A program made the translations under genes and the position numbers. Shown here in pieces: positions 26,110 to 34,632 of a DNA stretch of 64,000 nucleotides. Each line of letters opens with the position of its first letter. Positions within the stretch are counted from its first letter, which is position 1. The stretch covers positions 62,001-126,000 of the forward strand of contig UQXK01000001.1 of the NCBI GenBank assembly GCA_900544985.1, in the 5' to 3' direction. The notes under the pieces are model-generated. The model had not been told where the DNA came from. It did not search any database and was given only the letters and a program-made list of their open reading frames with translations. Source of the stretch: an uncultured Eubacteriales bacterium. GTDB taxonomy: Bacteria > Bacillota > Clostridia > Oscillospirales > CAG-272.

Positions 26110-26216
26110 AACCTTGCCGCAAAGTCACGCGTCTTCGGGACGGCGGGCTTGACAGATGAGCTTCGGCGGCAGGTTTGATACGCACCGGACGTTTTCGGGG
26201 CAAAGACGTTTTTTCT
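26110..26216 (+). promoter_or_regulatory. Riboswitch-like 5' leader with intrinsic terminator
   Basis: A closing stem pairs AACC-TGCCG (26110-26119) with CGGCA-GGTT (26167-26175). It encloses CAAAGTCACG, a CGTC-TTCGG-GACG hairpin (about 26130-26142) and a weaker GCT...AGC element. About 12 nt later, ACGTTTT...AAAGACGT forms a hairpin followed by six T residues (26188-26216), placed as an expression-platform terminator. The layout (promoter, junction-like aptamer, terminator, gene) is that of a transcription-attenuating riboswitch. CGCAAAG recalls the c-di-GMP-I core, but the order of hairpins does not match that class, so I leave the ligand open. Confidence 0.5.
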
Positions 26217-26312
26217 TTTATGGTCGCAGAAAACGCGATAAAGCTTTATTTAACGCCGCGCTCCGATTTTAATATGTGAGTATGTTTATTTTTTTGAAGT
26301 GAGGGGAGAGAT

Positions 26313-26993
26313 ATGGAAAAGTTTGCGCCTTTTATAATGTGTGTGATTTTTATATTTATAGCTTTCTGCCTCTGGCGTCTTGCCCTGAAAATAAGCTCTT
26401 TGGCGGCAAGAAAAAAGATACTCTCATATGACCTTGCAAGCAAGGAATCGACAAGCGTGCTTCTTATGTCTTACTTCGGAGAATTCGCCGTGCGCCCGGA
26501 TAAGTGGCTCCCCGTGATGACAAGGATGGGGAAGATGTATTCACTCGTTGACGATATAATATTTCTTCCTACGTGTATTGCCGTTGTAAAGGTTAAAAGC
26601 ATGAGCGGACAGGTCTTCAACGGTCCTTCGCGAAAATGGACGCAAAGCGTAAGACTTAGAAACGGCGAACACAAAGAAGTGGAATTCGAAAACCCGATTA
26701 TCGAAAACGAACGCAATATAATAGCTATAACAAAGATTTTCGAAAAAGAGAAAATAACTCCCCCGCCGATGTATAATATTGTGATATTTGCCTCCGACAA
26801 AGTGGTGTTTTCGGAGGAATCTCCGGAGGTGTATACGCTTTCCGACGCGGTGAAAAAGTTGAAATCCCTTTCCGACGGGAAAAAGATTCCGTTAAAGGAA
26901 AGAATGGCGTATATACGCGCCGTAAAAAAATATTCGACAACAAAGAGCGCCGCGCGTGCAAATAACAAAAAAATCGCGTCGAGAATTAAATAA
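26313..26993 (+). CDS. NERD-domain membrane-anchored protein
   Basis: The product has 226 residues. One N-terminal membrane span (about 6-27) is followed by a NERD (nuclease-related) domain at about 45-150. Its usual blocks are visible: LLMSYFG, VDDIIFLPTCIAVVKVKSMSGQVF in the position of the conserved D-x-x-hhh...E/V-x-K core, and WTQSVRLRNG with NPIIENERNI. The C-terminal 40 residues are strongly basic and could bind nucleic acid. NERD proteins are predicted nucleases, but activity is rarely tested. GAGGGGAG lies 6 nt before the ATG. The gene is preceded by the riboswitch-like leader, an uncommon partner for this family. Confidence 0.75.
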   Translation: MEKFAPFIMCVIFIFIAFCLWRLALKISSLAARKKILSYDLASKESTSVLLMSYFGEFAVRPDKWLPVMTRMGKMYSLVDDIIFLPTCIAVVKVKSMSGQVFNGPSRKWTQSVRLRNGEHKEVEFENPIIENERNIIAITKIFEKEKITPPPMYNIVIFASDKVVFSEESPEVYTLSDAVKKLKSLSDGKKIPLKERMAYIRAVKKYSTTKSAARANNKKIASRIK

Positions 26994-27104
26994 AAAACAT
27001 TTTTTTCTCTCATCTTGCGACCGTTTTTTCAAATAGATACCTGTATAATTTTATATGGAGTATTGTAAAATCCTCCGGGATTCTTATTTGAAAGGACGAT
27101 AAAA

Positions 27105-27785
27105 ATGAAAAAAAATCTTGTGTTTTTTGCGCTTACCACATCTTGCGCGCTGGCTCTTCTCATATCCGTTTTGTTTATGTTTTCCGACGGCGGAGAAAGG
27201 GTAGAAGCGGCGACACCGCCGAGCGATATTTCCGGAAGCTTCGCCGAAAAAGAGATAACATATCTTGTTGCCGCAGGGCTTCTGGACACGGAGAATGTCG
27301 ACGGAAAGACATTTTTTTATCCCGAATGCGAGGTCACACGCGAATATTTTGCAAAGACCGTAATAAAATTCATCGGGGCTGACACGTCGGCGTATGATTC
27401 TTTCGCGCTTGAAGCCGATGATATCGACGATATCGCCGAAGAGTTTATTCCTTACATAAAAGCGTGCGTTTCGAGCGGACTTCTGCCGCTATACGAAAGC
27501 GACGGAAAAAAGTATTTTCTTCCCCTTGATAAGATAACAAGGGAAGAGGCGGCGGACGTTTTCGGACGTCTTTCGAACGCTGTTATATCCACGACAAAAT
27601 CGGATATGTTTTCCGATATATCGGATACCGAAAAAAATTACGAGCACAATTTCGAAAAGCTCATAGATTTAAATATAATAATAGGCTACCCCGATAAAAC
27701 GGTGAAGCCGAAAAATATACTGACAAGAGAGGAGCTTGCCGTTATCCTTTACAGAATAGGGACAAGCAAGACTTTTATCTCTTAG
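27105..27785 (+). CDS. Exported SLH-domain protein
   Basis: The product has 226 residues. A signal peptide (KKNLVFFALTTSCALALLIS, then a cleavage region near VEAATP at about 36) is followed by three S-layer-homology repeats, at about 45-95, 105-155 and 165-222. They are recognisable by ITYLVAAGLLD, EEFIPYIKACVSSGLL, ITREEAADVFGRL, LIDLNIIIGYPDKTVKP and LTREELAVILYRIG. SLH triplets bind pyruvylated secondary wall polymers and hold proteins at the cell surface. There is no further domain, so it may be a small wall-bound module. It ends 19 nt before the next gene and may be cotranscribed with it. Confidence 0.88.
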   Translation: MKKNLVFFALTTSCALALLISVLFMFSDGGERVEAATPPSDISGSFAEKEITYLVAAGLLDTENVDGKTFFYPECEVTREYFAKTVIKFIGADTSAYDSFALEADDIDDIAEEFIPYIKACVSSGLLPLYESDGKKYFLPLDKITREEAADVFGRLSNAVISTTKSDMFSDISDTEKNYEHNFEKLIDLNIIIGYPDKTVKPKNILTREELAVILYRIGTSKTFIS

Positions 27786-27804
27786 TTTTGAAGAAGGATT
27801 TTTT

Positions 27805-28596
27805 ATGCCGGCAAAGGAAGCTGAAAAATTTGCGGATTCTACCCTTATGGAGGGAATGACATCTATAAAAGCGGTTATTTTGTCGTTCGAAGCGGGAATA
27901 AGCGACAGACGCGTGAAAAGAGTTATGGCAGACGCCGAAAAAGCGGGTGCAAAACCGCGCGATATGGCGTATCTCTACGAAAAATCAAAAAAGTTCGGTT
28001 TCCCGATAGAGCTTGTAGGGAAAGACGTGATCGACGAAATGACCGTAGGCAACAGCCACGGCGGAATCATAGCGGAGACAACGGAGCGGACGATAGAGGA
28101 GATTTCGGCGGAAAAGATTTCTCCCGACGGATTTTACGTTTTTTTGCAGGGGATAGAGGACCCGTATAATTTCGGGTACTGCCTGCGTTCTCTCTATGCC
28201 GCGGGCGTTTCGGGCGTCGTACTCGAACGCAGAAACTGGATGAGCGCCGCGGGAGTTGTATGCCGCGCTTCGGCGGGCGCGTCGGAGCTTATGCCGCTGT
28301 TTTGCGGCGATACGCAAGAAATAGTCTCTTCTTTCAAGAAAAACGGATATATGATAGTCGCCGCGGACAAGGATAAAAAGGCTGTCTCCGTTTACGATAC
28401 GGAGCTAAGATTCCCGCTTCTTCTTGTGGTGGGAGGAGAGCGCCGCGGAATAACGAAGGAAATGCTTATGTTTTGCGACAAAACGGTAATGCTCGATTAC
28501 GGCAGGGAATTCCGTGCGGCGCTTTCCGCCGCGAGCGCATCGTCGATAATAGCATTTGAAATATTCAGAAAGAACAGGCGCGGCGGGAATATATGA
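27805..28596 (+). CDS. TrmH/SpoU-family RNA 2'-O-methyltransferase
   Basis: The product has 263 residues. The C-terminal SPOUT domain (about 110-255) holds the three family motifs: QGIEDPYNFGYCLRS (motif 1 with the catalytic Asn/Arg), VVGGERRGI (motif 2) and AALSAASASSIIAFEI (motif 3). The N-terminal 70 residues form the usual RNA-binding arm. The family methylates ribose in tRNA or 23S rRNA, and the exact site cannot be read from sequence. It overlaps the next gene by 4 nt (ATGA), so the two RNA methyltransferases are translated together, consistent with an RNA-modification operon. Confidence 0.88.
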   Translation: MPAKEAEKFADSTLMEGMTSIKAVILSFEAGISDRRVKRVMADAEKAGAKPRDMAYLYEKSKKFGFPIELVGKDVIDEMTVGNSHGGIIAETTERTIEEISAEKISPDGFYVFLQGIEDPYNFGYCLRSLYAAGVSGVVLERRNWMSAAGVVCRASAGASELMPLFCGDTQEIVSSFKKNGYMIVAADKDKKAVSVYDTELRFPLLLVVGGERRGITKEMLMFCDKTVMLDYGREFRAALSAASASSIIAFEIFRKNRRGGNI

Positions 28597-29345
28597 AAGA
28601 AGAAAAGATAAACGATAATATCTCGCTTTTTCAGAATGAAGGCTCTCTTGCTTTCGGAACGGACGCATACCTTCTGTCCGCATATATAAAACGCCATACA
28701 AAAGCCGTCTCGGCGGAGCTGGGCGCAGGTTCGGGCGTTATATCGCTTCTTCTCGCTTCGAGAAAAAAGGTTTCGCATATAACCGCATTCGAGGTTCAGA
28801 AAGATATTTGCGATATAGCGGCGAAAAATGTCGCAAAAAACAATTTTTCGGAAAAGATAGACGTTATAAACTCCGATATAAGGGAAATTTCCAAAGAGCA
28901 TTACGGCAAATACGACCTTGTTTTCTCAAATCCGCCGTATATGCGCGCCGACAGCGGAAAGCTCTCATGTAACGATGCGGACGCCGCGTCAAGGCACGAG
29001 ATATTCGGAACGATAGAAGATTTTGCCTTTTCTGCGGCGAAGCTTTTAAAGCACGGCGGTCTTTTTACTCTGGTATATACCCCTTCCCGTATAGGTGCGC
29101 TTATCTCGGCGCTCTCTGTGGCAAAGCTGGAACTAAAACGTCTTACGTTGGTATATCCGACCGTAGCGCACACGCCGAGCATAGTTTTGGCGGAAGCGAA
29201 AAAAGGCGCGTCCGACGGCGTTTTTGTGACGCGACCGCTGATAATTTACAAAGACAACAAAAATTTCTCCGATGAAAATTATACTGACGAGATGAAATAC
29301 ATATACGAACACGGTGATTTTAATGAGTTCTATAAAAAGCCCTGA
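28593..29345 (+). CDS. TrmN6-like tRNA1(Val) adenine-N6 methyltransferase (YabB type)
   Basis: The product has 250 residues. The SAM site ELGAGSG lies at 42-48 and the adenine-N6 methyltransferase signature NPPY at 113-116. The start FGTDAYLLSAYI is typical of the YabB/YfiC family, which methylates A37 of tRNA1(Val) in E. coli. The Bacillus homologue yabB lies in the same neighbourhood, next to rsmI and near metS and tatD, as it does here. The last 23 nt overlap the start of rsmI, so the two are likely translationally coupled. Confidence 0.9.
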   Translation: MKEEKINDNISLFQNEGSLAFGTDAYLLSAYIKRHTKAVSAELGAGSGVISLLLASRKKVSHITAFEVQKDICDIAAKNVAKNNFSEKIDVINSDIREISKEHYGKYDLVFSNPPYMRADSGKLSCNDADAASRHEIFGTIEDFAFSAAKLLKHGGLFTLVYTPSRIGALISALSVAKLELKRLTLVYPTVAHTPSIVLAEAKKGASDGVFVTRPLIIYKDNKNFSDENYTDEMKYIYEHGDFNEFYKKP

Positions 29346-30216
29346 AAGAATAATACCTCCCGCGGCGAAAAACGCCGTCGAAAAAAACACCTTATATCTT
29401 GTGGGAACGCCGATAGGAAACCTTTCCGACATATCGGAAAGAGCGTTGAAGGTGCTTTCGGAGGTGGATTTTATCGCCGCCGAGGACACGCGTTCGAGCG
29501 GCATTCTTCTTTCCCACTACGGTATAAAAAAGCCGATGGTGAGTTATTTTGAACACAACAAGCGCGAGCGTGGGGATATGATCGTTTCGCGCATAGAAAA
29601 CGGCGAATCCTGTGCTCTTATAACCGACGCGGGAATGCCCGCGATAAGCGACCCGGGAGAGGATATAGTAAAACTGTGCGCGGAAAGAAACGTAAGGGTC
29701 TCCGTTATTCCGGGACCGTGCGCCGCGGTTTCCGCTCTTTGCGTATCGGGGCTTTTTACGGCGAAATTTGTTTTTGAGGGATTTTTGCCCGCGGCAAAAT
29801 CCGACCGTCGCGCCGTACTCGACAGCATAAAAGACGAAAAGCGGACGATAATCCTTTATGAAGCGCCGCATAAATTAAGACGGACGCTCGACGATATTTT
29901 CGCCTCTCTCGGCGACAGGAAGATATCTCTTTGCCGCGAGCTTACAAAGATAAACGAGGAAATAATACGGACGAGCATAAAGGGCGCGATAGATTATTAC
30001 GCCGAAAACGAACCGAGAGGAGAGTATGTTCTCATTCTCGAAGGCGCGTCTGCGGAAGAGCTTGAATCCCGCGCTTTCTGGGCGAATATGAGTATTGAAG
30101 AGCACGTGGAGTATTATATTTCCATGGGACAGATGAAAAACGATGCGATAAAGTCCGCGGCGCACGACCGCGGTGTTGCAAAAAGCGAAATTTACGGCAA
30201 GATAATGAAAAAATAA
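29323..30216 (+). CDS. rsmI: RsmI, 16S rRNA (cytidine1402-2'-O)-methyltransferase
   Basis: The product has 297 residues from the ATG at 29323, which has a GGTG six bases upstream; a GTG three codons earlier is an alternative. The tetrapyrrole-methylase fold is clear: LYLVGTPIGNLSDIS near residue 24, AAEDTRSSG, ALITDAGMPAISDPG (85-99) and VSVIPGPCAAVSAL, then ILYEAPHKL and LCRELTKINEE in the C-terminal half. RsmI methylates the ribose of C1402 in the decoding centre. It forms a gene string with the preceding methyltransferases and with metG and tatD downstream. Confidence 0.94.
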   Translation: MSSIKSPERIIPPAAKNAVEKNTLYLVGTPIGNLSDISERALKVLSEVDFIAAEDTRSSGILLSHYGIKKPMVSYFEHNKRERGDMIVSRIENGESCALITDAGMPAISDPGEDIVKLCAERNVRVSVIPGPCAAVSALCVSGLFTAKFVFEGFLPAAKSDRRAVLDSIKDEKRTIILYEAPHKLRRTLDDIFASLGDRKISLCRELTKINEEIIRTSIKGAIDYYAENEPRGEYVLILEGASAEELESRAFWANMSIEEHVEYYISMGQMKNDAIKSAAHDRGVAKSEIYGKIMKK

Positions 30217-30258
30217 ACTTATATATAAATACGTTTTGGCTACGGAGGCAATATAAAA

Positions 30259-32253
30259 ATGGAAAACAAAAAATTCTATATCACAACGCCGATATATTAT
30301 CCGAGCGCGAAGCTCCATATCGGACACACATACTGCACGGTCGCGACCGACGCGATGGCGCGCTACAAACGTCTTCAAGGATACGATGTAATGTTCCTTA
30401 CGGGAACGGACGAGCACGGGCAGAAGATAGAAACAAAGGCGAAGGAAGCGGGAATCACTCCGAAACAGTTTGTGGATAACATCGTGGAGGGTGAAAAAGG
30501 CGTAAAAGACCTCTGGAAGCTTATGAACATAAGCTATGACCGCTTTATACGTACCACTGACGAATATCATGTTGAAGCTATACAGAAGATATTCAAAAAA
30601 ATGTACGAAAAAGGCGATATATACAAGGGCACGTATAAGGGCAAATATTGCACTCCCTGCGAGAGCTTCTGGACGGAGAGCCAGCTCCAAAACGGGTGTT
30701 GCCCCGACTGCGGCAGACCAGTGACTGACGCGGAAGAGGAAGCGTACTTCTTCCGTCTTTCGGCTTATGCCGACCGCGTGCGCGATCTTCTCGAAAACAC
30801 GGATTTTCTTCTCCCTCGTTCGAGAGTCAACGAAATGATACACAACTTTATAGATCCGGGTCTTGAAGACCTTTGTGTTTCGAGAACGAGCTTCAAATGG
30901 GGCGTTCCCGTCGATTTCGACCCGAAACACGTCGTATATGTCTGGATAGACGCACTTTTCAATTACACCACGGCGCTCGGCTTTCTCAATAATGAATATC
31001 CCGACAGTGATTATGAAAAGTTCTGGCCCGCAGACGTTCACTTTGTCGGAAAGGAAATAGTAAGATTCCACTCTATAATCTGGCCCGCTATGCTCATGAG
31101 CATGGATATGCCGCTTCCGAAGCACGTTTACGGTCACGGCTGGCTGCTTTTCGACGGCGGAAAAATGTCAAAATCAAAGGGCAATGTGGTAGATCCCTAT
31201 CTTCTTGCCGGAAGATACGGCGCTGACGCTCTGCGTTATTTCCTTCTGCGCGATTTCCCGTTCGGTTCGGACGGAAATTTCTCGAACGAGCTTCTTATAA
31301 GCAGAATCAACACCGATCTTGCAAACGATCTCGGAAATCTCCTTTCCCGTACAACGGCTATGGCGGAGAAATATTTCGGCGGCACTCTTCCGGAAAATAT
31401 CGAAAGAGATACCGATAACGAGCTTGTAACGATGATAAACGAGCTTCGCGGAAAATACGAAGCCGATATGGAAAAATATGCTTTCCAGAGCGCACTTTCT
31501 GATGTTTTTGCGGTCATTGCGAGAGCAAACAAATATATAGACGAGACTTCTCCCTGGGTCTTGGCAAAGAGCGAGGAGACCATGCCGAAGCTTGCCGCGG
31601 TTTTATATAATCTTGCGGAAACGCTGAGAGTCTGCACCGTGCTTCTTCTTCCGTTTATGCCCGATGTATGCGGAAAAATATTCTCGCAACTCGGCACGGA
31701 AAGCGAACTTTGCACTTGGGACAGCGCGGTCTACGGCGTAATGAAAAACAATGTCACTCTTCATAAGGGCGAAAACATATTCCCGCGTATAGACGCCGCC
31801 AAAGAACTCGCAGAGCTTGAAGAGATAGAAAACAAACAAAAAGCCGAGGCTATGGCGGCAGCCGGCGTCACTGTCAAAGAAGAAAAGAAAGAGGAAAAGA
31901 CCGTAGAGATAACGGACCATGAACAGGAAATATCATTTGACGATTTCTGCCGCGTAGAGCTTCGCGTTGCGAAGATACTCTCTTGCGAAAATATAAAAGA
32001 GAGCAAAAAGCTCCTTCTTATAAAAGTATTTGACGGAGAAAAAGAGAGGACCATACTTTCGGGAATAGCAAAATGGTATAAACCGGAGGATCTTACGGGA
32101 AAGAATGTCGGTATCGTCGCGAATCTTGCTCCGCGTCCGATGCTCGGCGGAAAATATATAAGCGAAGGCATGATAGTTGCCGCAGACACTCCCGACGGAG
32201 GCTGCAATGTGGGCTTTTATCCCGATTCCGCCGCAGGCTGTCGCATACACTAA
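30259..32253 (+). CDS. metG: Methionyl-tRNA synthetase with C-terminal tRNA-binding domain
   Basis: The product has 664 residues and charges tRNA-Met with methionine. The class I signatures HIGH (20-23) and KMSKS (302-306) are intact. The connective-peptide zinc knuckle is present as CTPC (131-134) and CPDC (148-151). The anticodon-binding helical domain spans about 350-510, and an OB-fold EMAP/Arc1-like domain occupies about 560-664 (DDFCRVELRVAKIL...PRPMLGGKYISEGM). A variable Lys/Glu-rich linker near 515-555 joins them. GGAGG lies upstream. It is followed 3 nt later by the tatD-like gene. Confidence 0.97.
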   Translation: MENKKFYITTPIYYPSAKLHIGHTYCTVATDAMARYKRLQGYDVMFLTGTDEHGQKIETKAKEAGITPKQFVDNIVEGEKGVKDLWKLMNISYDRFIRTTDEYHVEAIQKIFKKMYEKGDIYKGTYKGKYCTPCESFWTESQLQNGCCPDCGRPVTDAEEEAYFFRLSAYADRVRDLLENTDFLLPRSRVNEMIHNFIDPGLEDLCVSRTSFKWGVPVDFDPKHVVYVWIDALFNYTTALGFLNNEYPDSDYEKFWPADVHFVGKEIVRFHSIIWPAMLMSMDMPLPKHVYGHGWLLFDGGKMSKSKGNVVDPYLLAGRYGADALRYFLLRDFPFGSDGNFSNELLISRINTDLANDLGNLLSRTTAMAEKYFGGTLPENIERDTDNELVTMINELRGKYEADMEKYAFQSALSDVFAVIARANKYIDETSPWVLAKSEETMPKLAAVLYNLAETLRVCTVLLLPFMPDVCGKIFSQLGTESELCTWDSAVYGVMKNNVTLHKGENIFPRIDAAKELAELEEIENKQKAEAMAAAGVTVKEEKKEEKTVEITDHEQEISFDDFCRVELRVAKILSCENIKESKKLLLIKVFDGEKERTILSGIAKWYKPEDLTGKNVGIVANLAPRPMLGGKYISEGMIVAADTPDGGCNVGFYPDSAAGCRIH

Positions 32254-32256
32254 AAT

Positions 32257-33027
32257 ATGGAAAAACTTTTTGACACTCACGCGCATTACACGGATGAAAA
32301 TTTCTACGGCAACAACGAACTTATAAATAGCATATTTTCTTCCGACGTAGGATATATCCTTACCGCCGCGGTAAACGCGGATGACAGCGAAAAATGCGCT
32401 CTGCTCGCCGAGAAATACGACAATATGTACGCTTCCGCAGGTATTCACCCGGAGGAAGCGGAAAATATATCCGATATCGAAAATGAAATTTTGCGTATAG
32501 AAAAAATTATTCCCATGAAAAAGGTCGTCGCGATAGGAGAGATCGGTCTTGACTATCACTACGGAAAAGCGTATGAGGAAAAACAGAAAGAGCTTTTCGA
32601 TATGCAAATGGCGCTTGCCGCAAAGACGGGACTTCCCGTTATAATTCACGACAGGGAAGCGCACGGGGACGTATACGACATCGTAAAAAAATACGAGGGC
32701 AAAGTTATCGGCGTTATGCACAGTTACAGCGGACACGCGGAACTTATGCGTGAGTATGTGAAAATGGGATGGTACATCTCTTTTTCGGGCGTCGTCACGT
32801 TCAAAAACGCGGGTAAGACGGTGGAAAGTGCAAAAGCCGTGCCGCATGACAGAATTCTCGTAGAGACGGATTGTCCGTATCTTTCTCCCGTTCCCATGCG
32901 CGGGAAGATGAACAACAGCACTTATCTCCACTATACCGCGGAATTTATAGCGAATCTTATCGGGATTCCGAAAGACGATTTTGCAAGGATAACGACGGAA
33001 AATGCCAAACGGCTTTTTAAAATTTGA
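32257..33027 (+). CDS. TatD-family metal-dependent DNase
   Basis: The product has 256 residues. The metal-binding blocks of the TIM-barrel hydrolase are all present: FDTHAHYTD (5-13), AGIHPEEAE, IGEIGLDYHY (about 90-99), VIIHDREAHGD, GVMHSYSG, and the late VETDCPYLSPVP. The family cleaves DNA exonucleolytically and may act on other phosphoesters. It follows metG by 3 nt, as in Bacillus (yabD after metS), so it is expected on the same transcript, which ends at the terminator just downstream. Confidence 0.93.
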   Translation: MEKLFDTHAHYTDENFYGNNELINSIFSSDVGYILTAAVNADDSEKCALLAEKYDNMYASAGIHPEEAENISDIENEILRIEKIIPMKKVVAIGEIGLDYHYGKAYEEKQKELFDMQMALAAKTGLPVIIHDREAHGDVYDIVKKYEGKVIGVMHSYSGHAELMREYVKMGWYISFSGVVTFKNAGKTVESAKAVPHDRILVETDCPYLSPVPMRGKMNNSTYLHYTAEFIANLIGIPKDDFARITTENAKRLFKI

Positions 33028-33036
33028 TTTATTTTG

Positions 33037-33066
33037 AAAAAACATTCTGCAAAAGGAATGTTTTTT
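33037..33066 (+). terminator. Terminator of the trmN6-rsmI-metG-tatD string
   Basis: AAAAAACATTC and GAATGTTTTTT pair around a short loop 10 nt past the stop of the tatD-like gene, ending in six T residues. Confidence 0.8.
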
Positions 33067-33089
33067 CAGTATTATGATCGGAGGGCTAT

Positions 33090-33761
33090 ATGGTAAATAT
33101 CTTGCTCGAATCGTATGATATAGACGCAGAGTACCTTTATGATGAACTGAAAAAATATATAAAGCCTTCTTTCAGAGTGGCGGTCGTTGCGTTTTCTTTC
33201 CGTGACAGCCGTGTGAAAAATATTGACGACTGGAATCTTTTATACGGAAAAGATAACGGCAGATTTTATGGCGGTATCGTCAGAGGTTTTAATGCATATG
33301 GTATATCCGATGACAATATCTCTTTTATAAATTATTTTACAGATACGAAAGAATCGGCAAAAGAGAAGATAGAGAATGCGGATATAATTTATTTTCCCGG
33401 CGGGCTTCCCGACAGAATGATGGAGAGAATTAAAGAATTCGGTCTTACAGACGTTCTTGTAAAGCACGACGGCATTATCATGGGTTACAGCGCCGGGGCT
33501 GTTATTCAGCTTGCGGAATATCATCTTTCTCCTGACGAGGATTATCCTGATTTTAAATATTGCGACGGTTTGCCTTATTTGAACGGCTTTTATCTGGAAG
33601 TGCATTATGAGGGAACGGAGGTTCAAAACGAAGCTATCAAAAAAGTCCTCACGGAGCGCGGAAAGACGGTATATGCTACCTCTCTTATGAACGGTGCGGT
33701 TATTGTGGATAACGGCAGTATAAAGTTAATTGGAGATGTAAAGGTGTTTCAAACTTTATAA
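33090..33761 (+). CDS. Peptidase S51 (dipeptidase E-like) family protein
   Basis: The product has 223 residues with the class I glutamine-amidotransferase-like fold used by peptidase E. The nucleophile elbow is GYSAGA, with Ser134 in place of the amidotransferase cysteine, preceded by ADIIYFPGGLPDRM (about 97-110), which supplies the oxyanion loop. A histidine for the triad is probably in YLEVHYEG (about 170-177). The family cleaves Asp-X dipeptides or acts on cyanophycin-like substrates; specificity is not evident here. GGAGGG lies 5 nt before the ATG at 33090. It is monocistronic, behind the tatD terminator. Confidence 0.85.
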   Translation: MVNILLESYDIDAEYLYDELKKYIKPSFRVAVVAFSFRDSRVKNIDDWNLLYGKDNGRFYGGIVRGFNAYGISDDNISFINYFTDTKESAKEKIENADIIYFPGGLPDRMMERIKEFGLTDVLVKHDGIIMGYSAGAVIQLAEYHLSPDEDYPDFKYCDGLPYLNGFYLEVHYEGTEVQNEAIKKVLTERGKTVYATSLMNGAVIVDNGSIKLIGDVKVFQTL

Positions 33762-33891
33762 AAAAGCACTTTGAATTTTTACAGAAAAAACGGGTTTGAG
33801 AGCGACAAAAAGTATTCTTGCCTCAAACGGCTTTAAACGAAAGAAAAATATTATCACAGATTATAAAAGATATATTTAAGAGGGGAAAAAC

Positions 33892-34443
33892 ATGACGGAA
33901 AAAGAAAAATCTTATGCGGAAATGCTATATCAGCCTGCCGACGCAGAGCTTGCGGCGGACCGCGATGTGACGGTGAAAAAGGTTTATGAATACAACAACT
34001 TAAATCCGCTCGACAGAGAAAAGAGAAGCGAAGCCATACGCGGCATTCTCGGCAAAGTCGGTAAGAATTGCGTTGTAGAACAGCCGATTTTCTGTACATA
34101 CGGTTACAACACTACGGTAGGCGACAACTTCTTTATGAACGTAAACGGCAAGCTTATGGACAGCGGTAAGATAACGATAGGAAACAACGTTTTTATAGCT
34201 CCAAATGTCAGCATTATAACGGAAGAGCACGCCATGGACGTTGAAAACAGAATTGCCGGACTTGAATACACGCACCCCGTTACGATAGGCGACAATGTCT
34301 GGATATGCACAGGCGCTATTATCCTTCCCGGTGTTACGATAGGAAATGACAGCGTTATAGGCGCGGGAAGCGTCGTTACAAAGGATATCCCGCCAAAAAG
34401 CCTTGCTGTTGGCAACCCCTGCAAGGTCATACGCAAACTGTAA
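33892..34443 (+). CDS. Maltose/galactoside-type sugar O-acetyltransferase
   Basis: The product has 183 residues. The N-terminal Mac domain (5-55) reads EKEKSYAEMLYQPADAEL, and a left-handed beta-helix of hexapeptide repeats (about 70-180) follows: VVEQPIFCTYGYNTTVGDN, GNNVFIAPNVSI and IGDNVWICTGAIILPGVTIGNDSVIGAGSVVTKDIP. The catalytic His is in ITEEHAMD. These trimeric enzymes move acetyl from acetyl-CoA to the 6-OH of maltose, glucose or galactosides. GAGGGG lies upstream of the ATG. The gene ends directly at structured repeat R4. Confidence 0.93.
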   Translation: MTEKEKSYAEMLYQPADAELAADRDVTVKKVYEYNNLNPLDREKRSEAIRGILGKVGKNCVVEQPIFCTYGYNTTVGDNFFMNVNGKLMDSGKITIGNNVFIAPNVSIITEEHAMDVENRIAGLEYTHPVTIGDNVWICTGAIILPGVTIGNDSVIGAGSVVTKDIPPKSLAVGNPCKVIRKL

Positions 34444-34445
34444 AC

Positions 34446-34630
34446 ACACCTTTCTTTCGGAGAAAGGTAAGCCAAAGAACTTCGCACCGAACATACAAAT
34501 TTATTCTGGCGAGGCTTTTGAGGTTCCAAGGGACTTTTCTCGAAAAGTCTCTTGTGTCAGGGTTTGGGGCGGAAGCCCCAATTTATAATGCACAACAAAA
34601 AAGCACGGCAAAGCCGTGCTTTTTATTTTT
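34446..34630. repeat. Structured intergenic repeat, copy R4
   Basis: A complete copy between two convergent genes: hairpin ACCTTTC/GAAAGGT, the AACTTCGCACCGAA block, GAGGCTTTTGAGGTTCC, hairpin CAAGGGACTTTT...AAAAGTCTCTTG (34527-34554, one G-U pair), GGGTTTGGGG...CCCC, and a terminator hairpin AAAAAAGCACGGC...GCCGTGCTTTTT (34597-34625). The terminal hairpin probably stops transcription of both the acetyltransferase gene and pnp. Confidence 0.78.
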
Positions 34631-34632
34631 TA

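Noticed and set aside
26110..26175. Calling the NERD leader a c-di-GMP-I riboswitch
   Set aside because: CGCAAAG is present, but the GAAA-loop hairpin that should precede it and the GGTAGC/GGGTTACC block that should follow are missing.
29875..31137. 420-codon open frame antisense to metG
   Set aside because: It is the shadow of a gene with all MetRS motifs. The antisense product is rich in Arg, Tyr, Phe and His, as expected from reversed codons, and shows no domain.
31933..33045. 370-codon open frame antisense to the tatD-like gene
   Set aside because: Compositionally typical of an antisense shadow; the plus strand carries the full TatD signature set.
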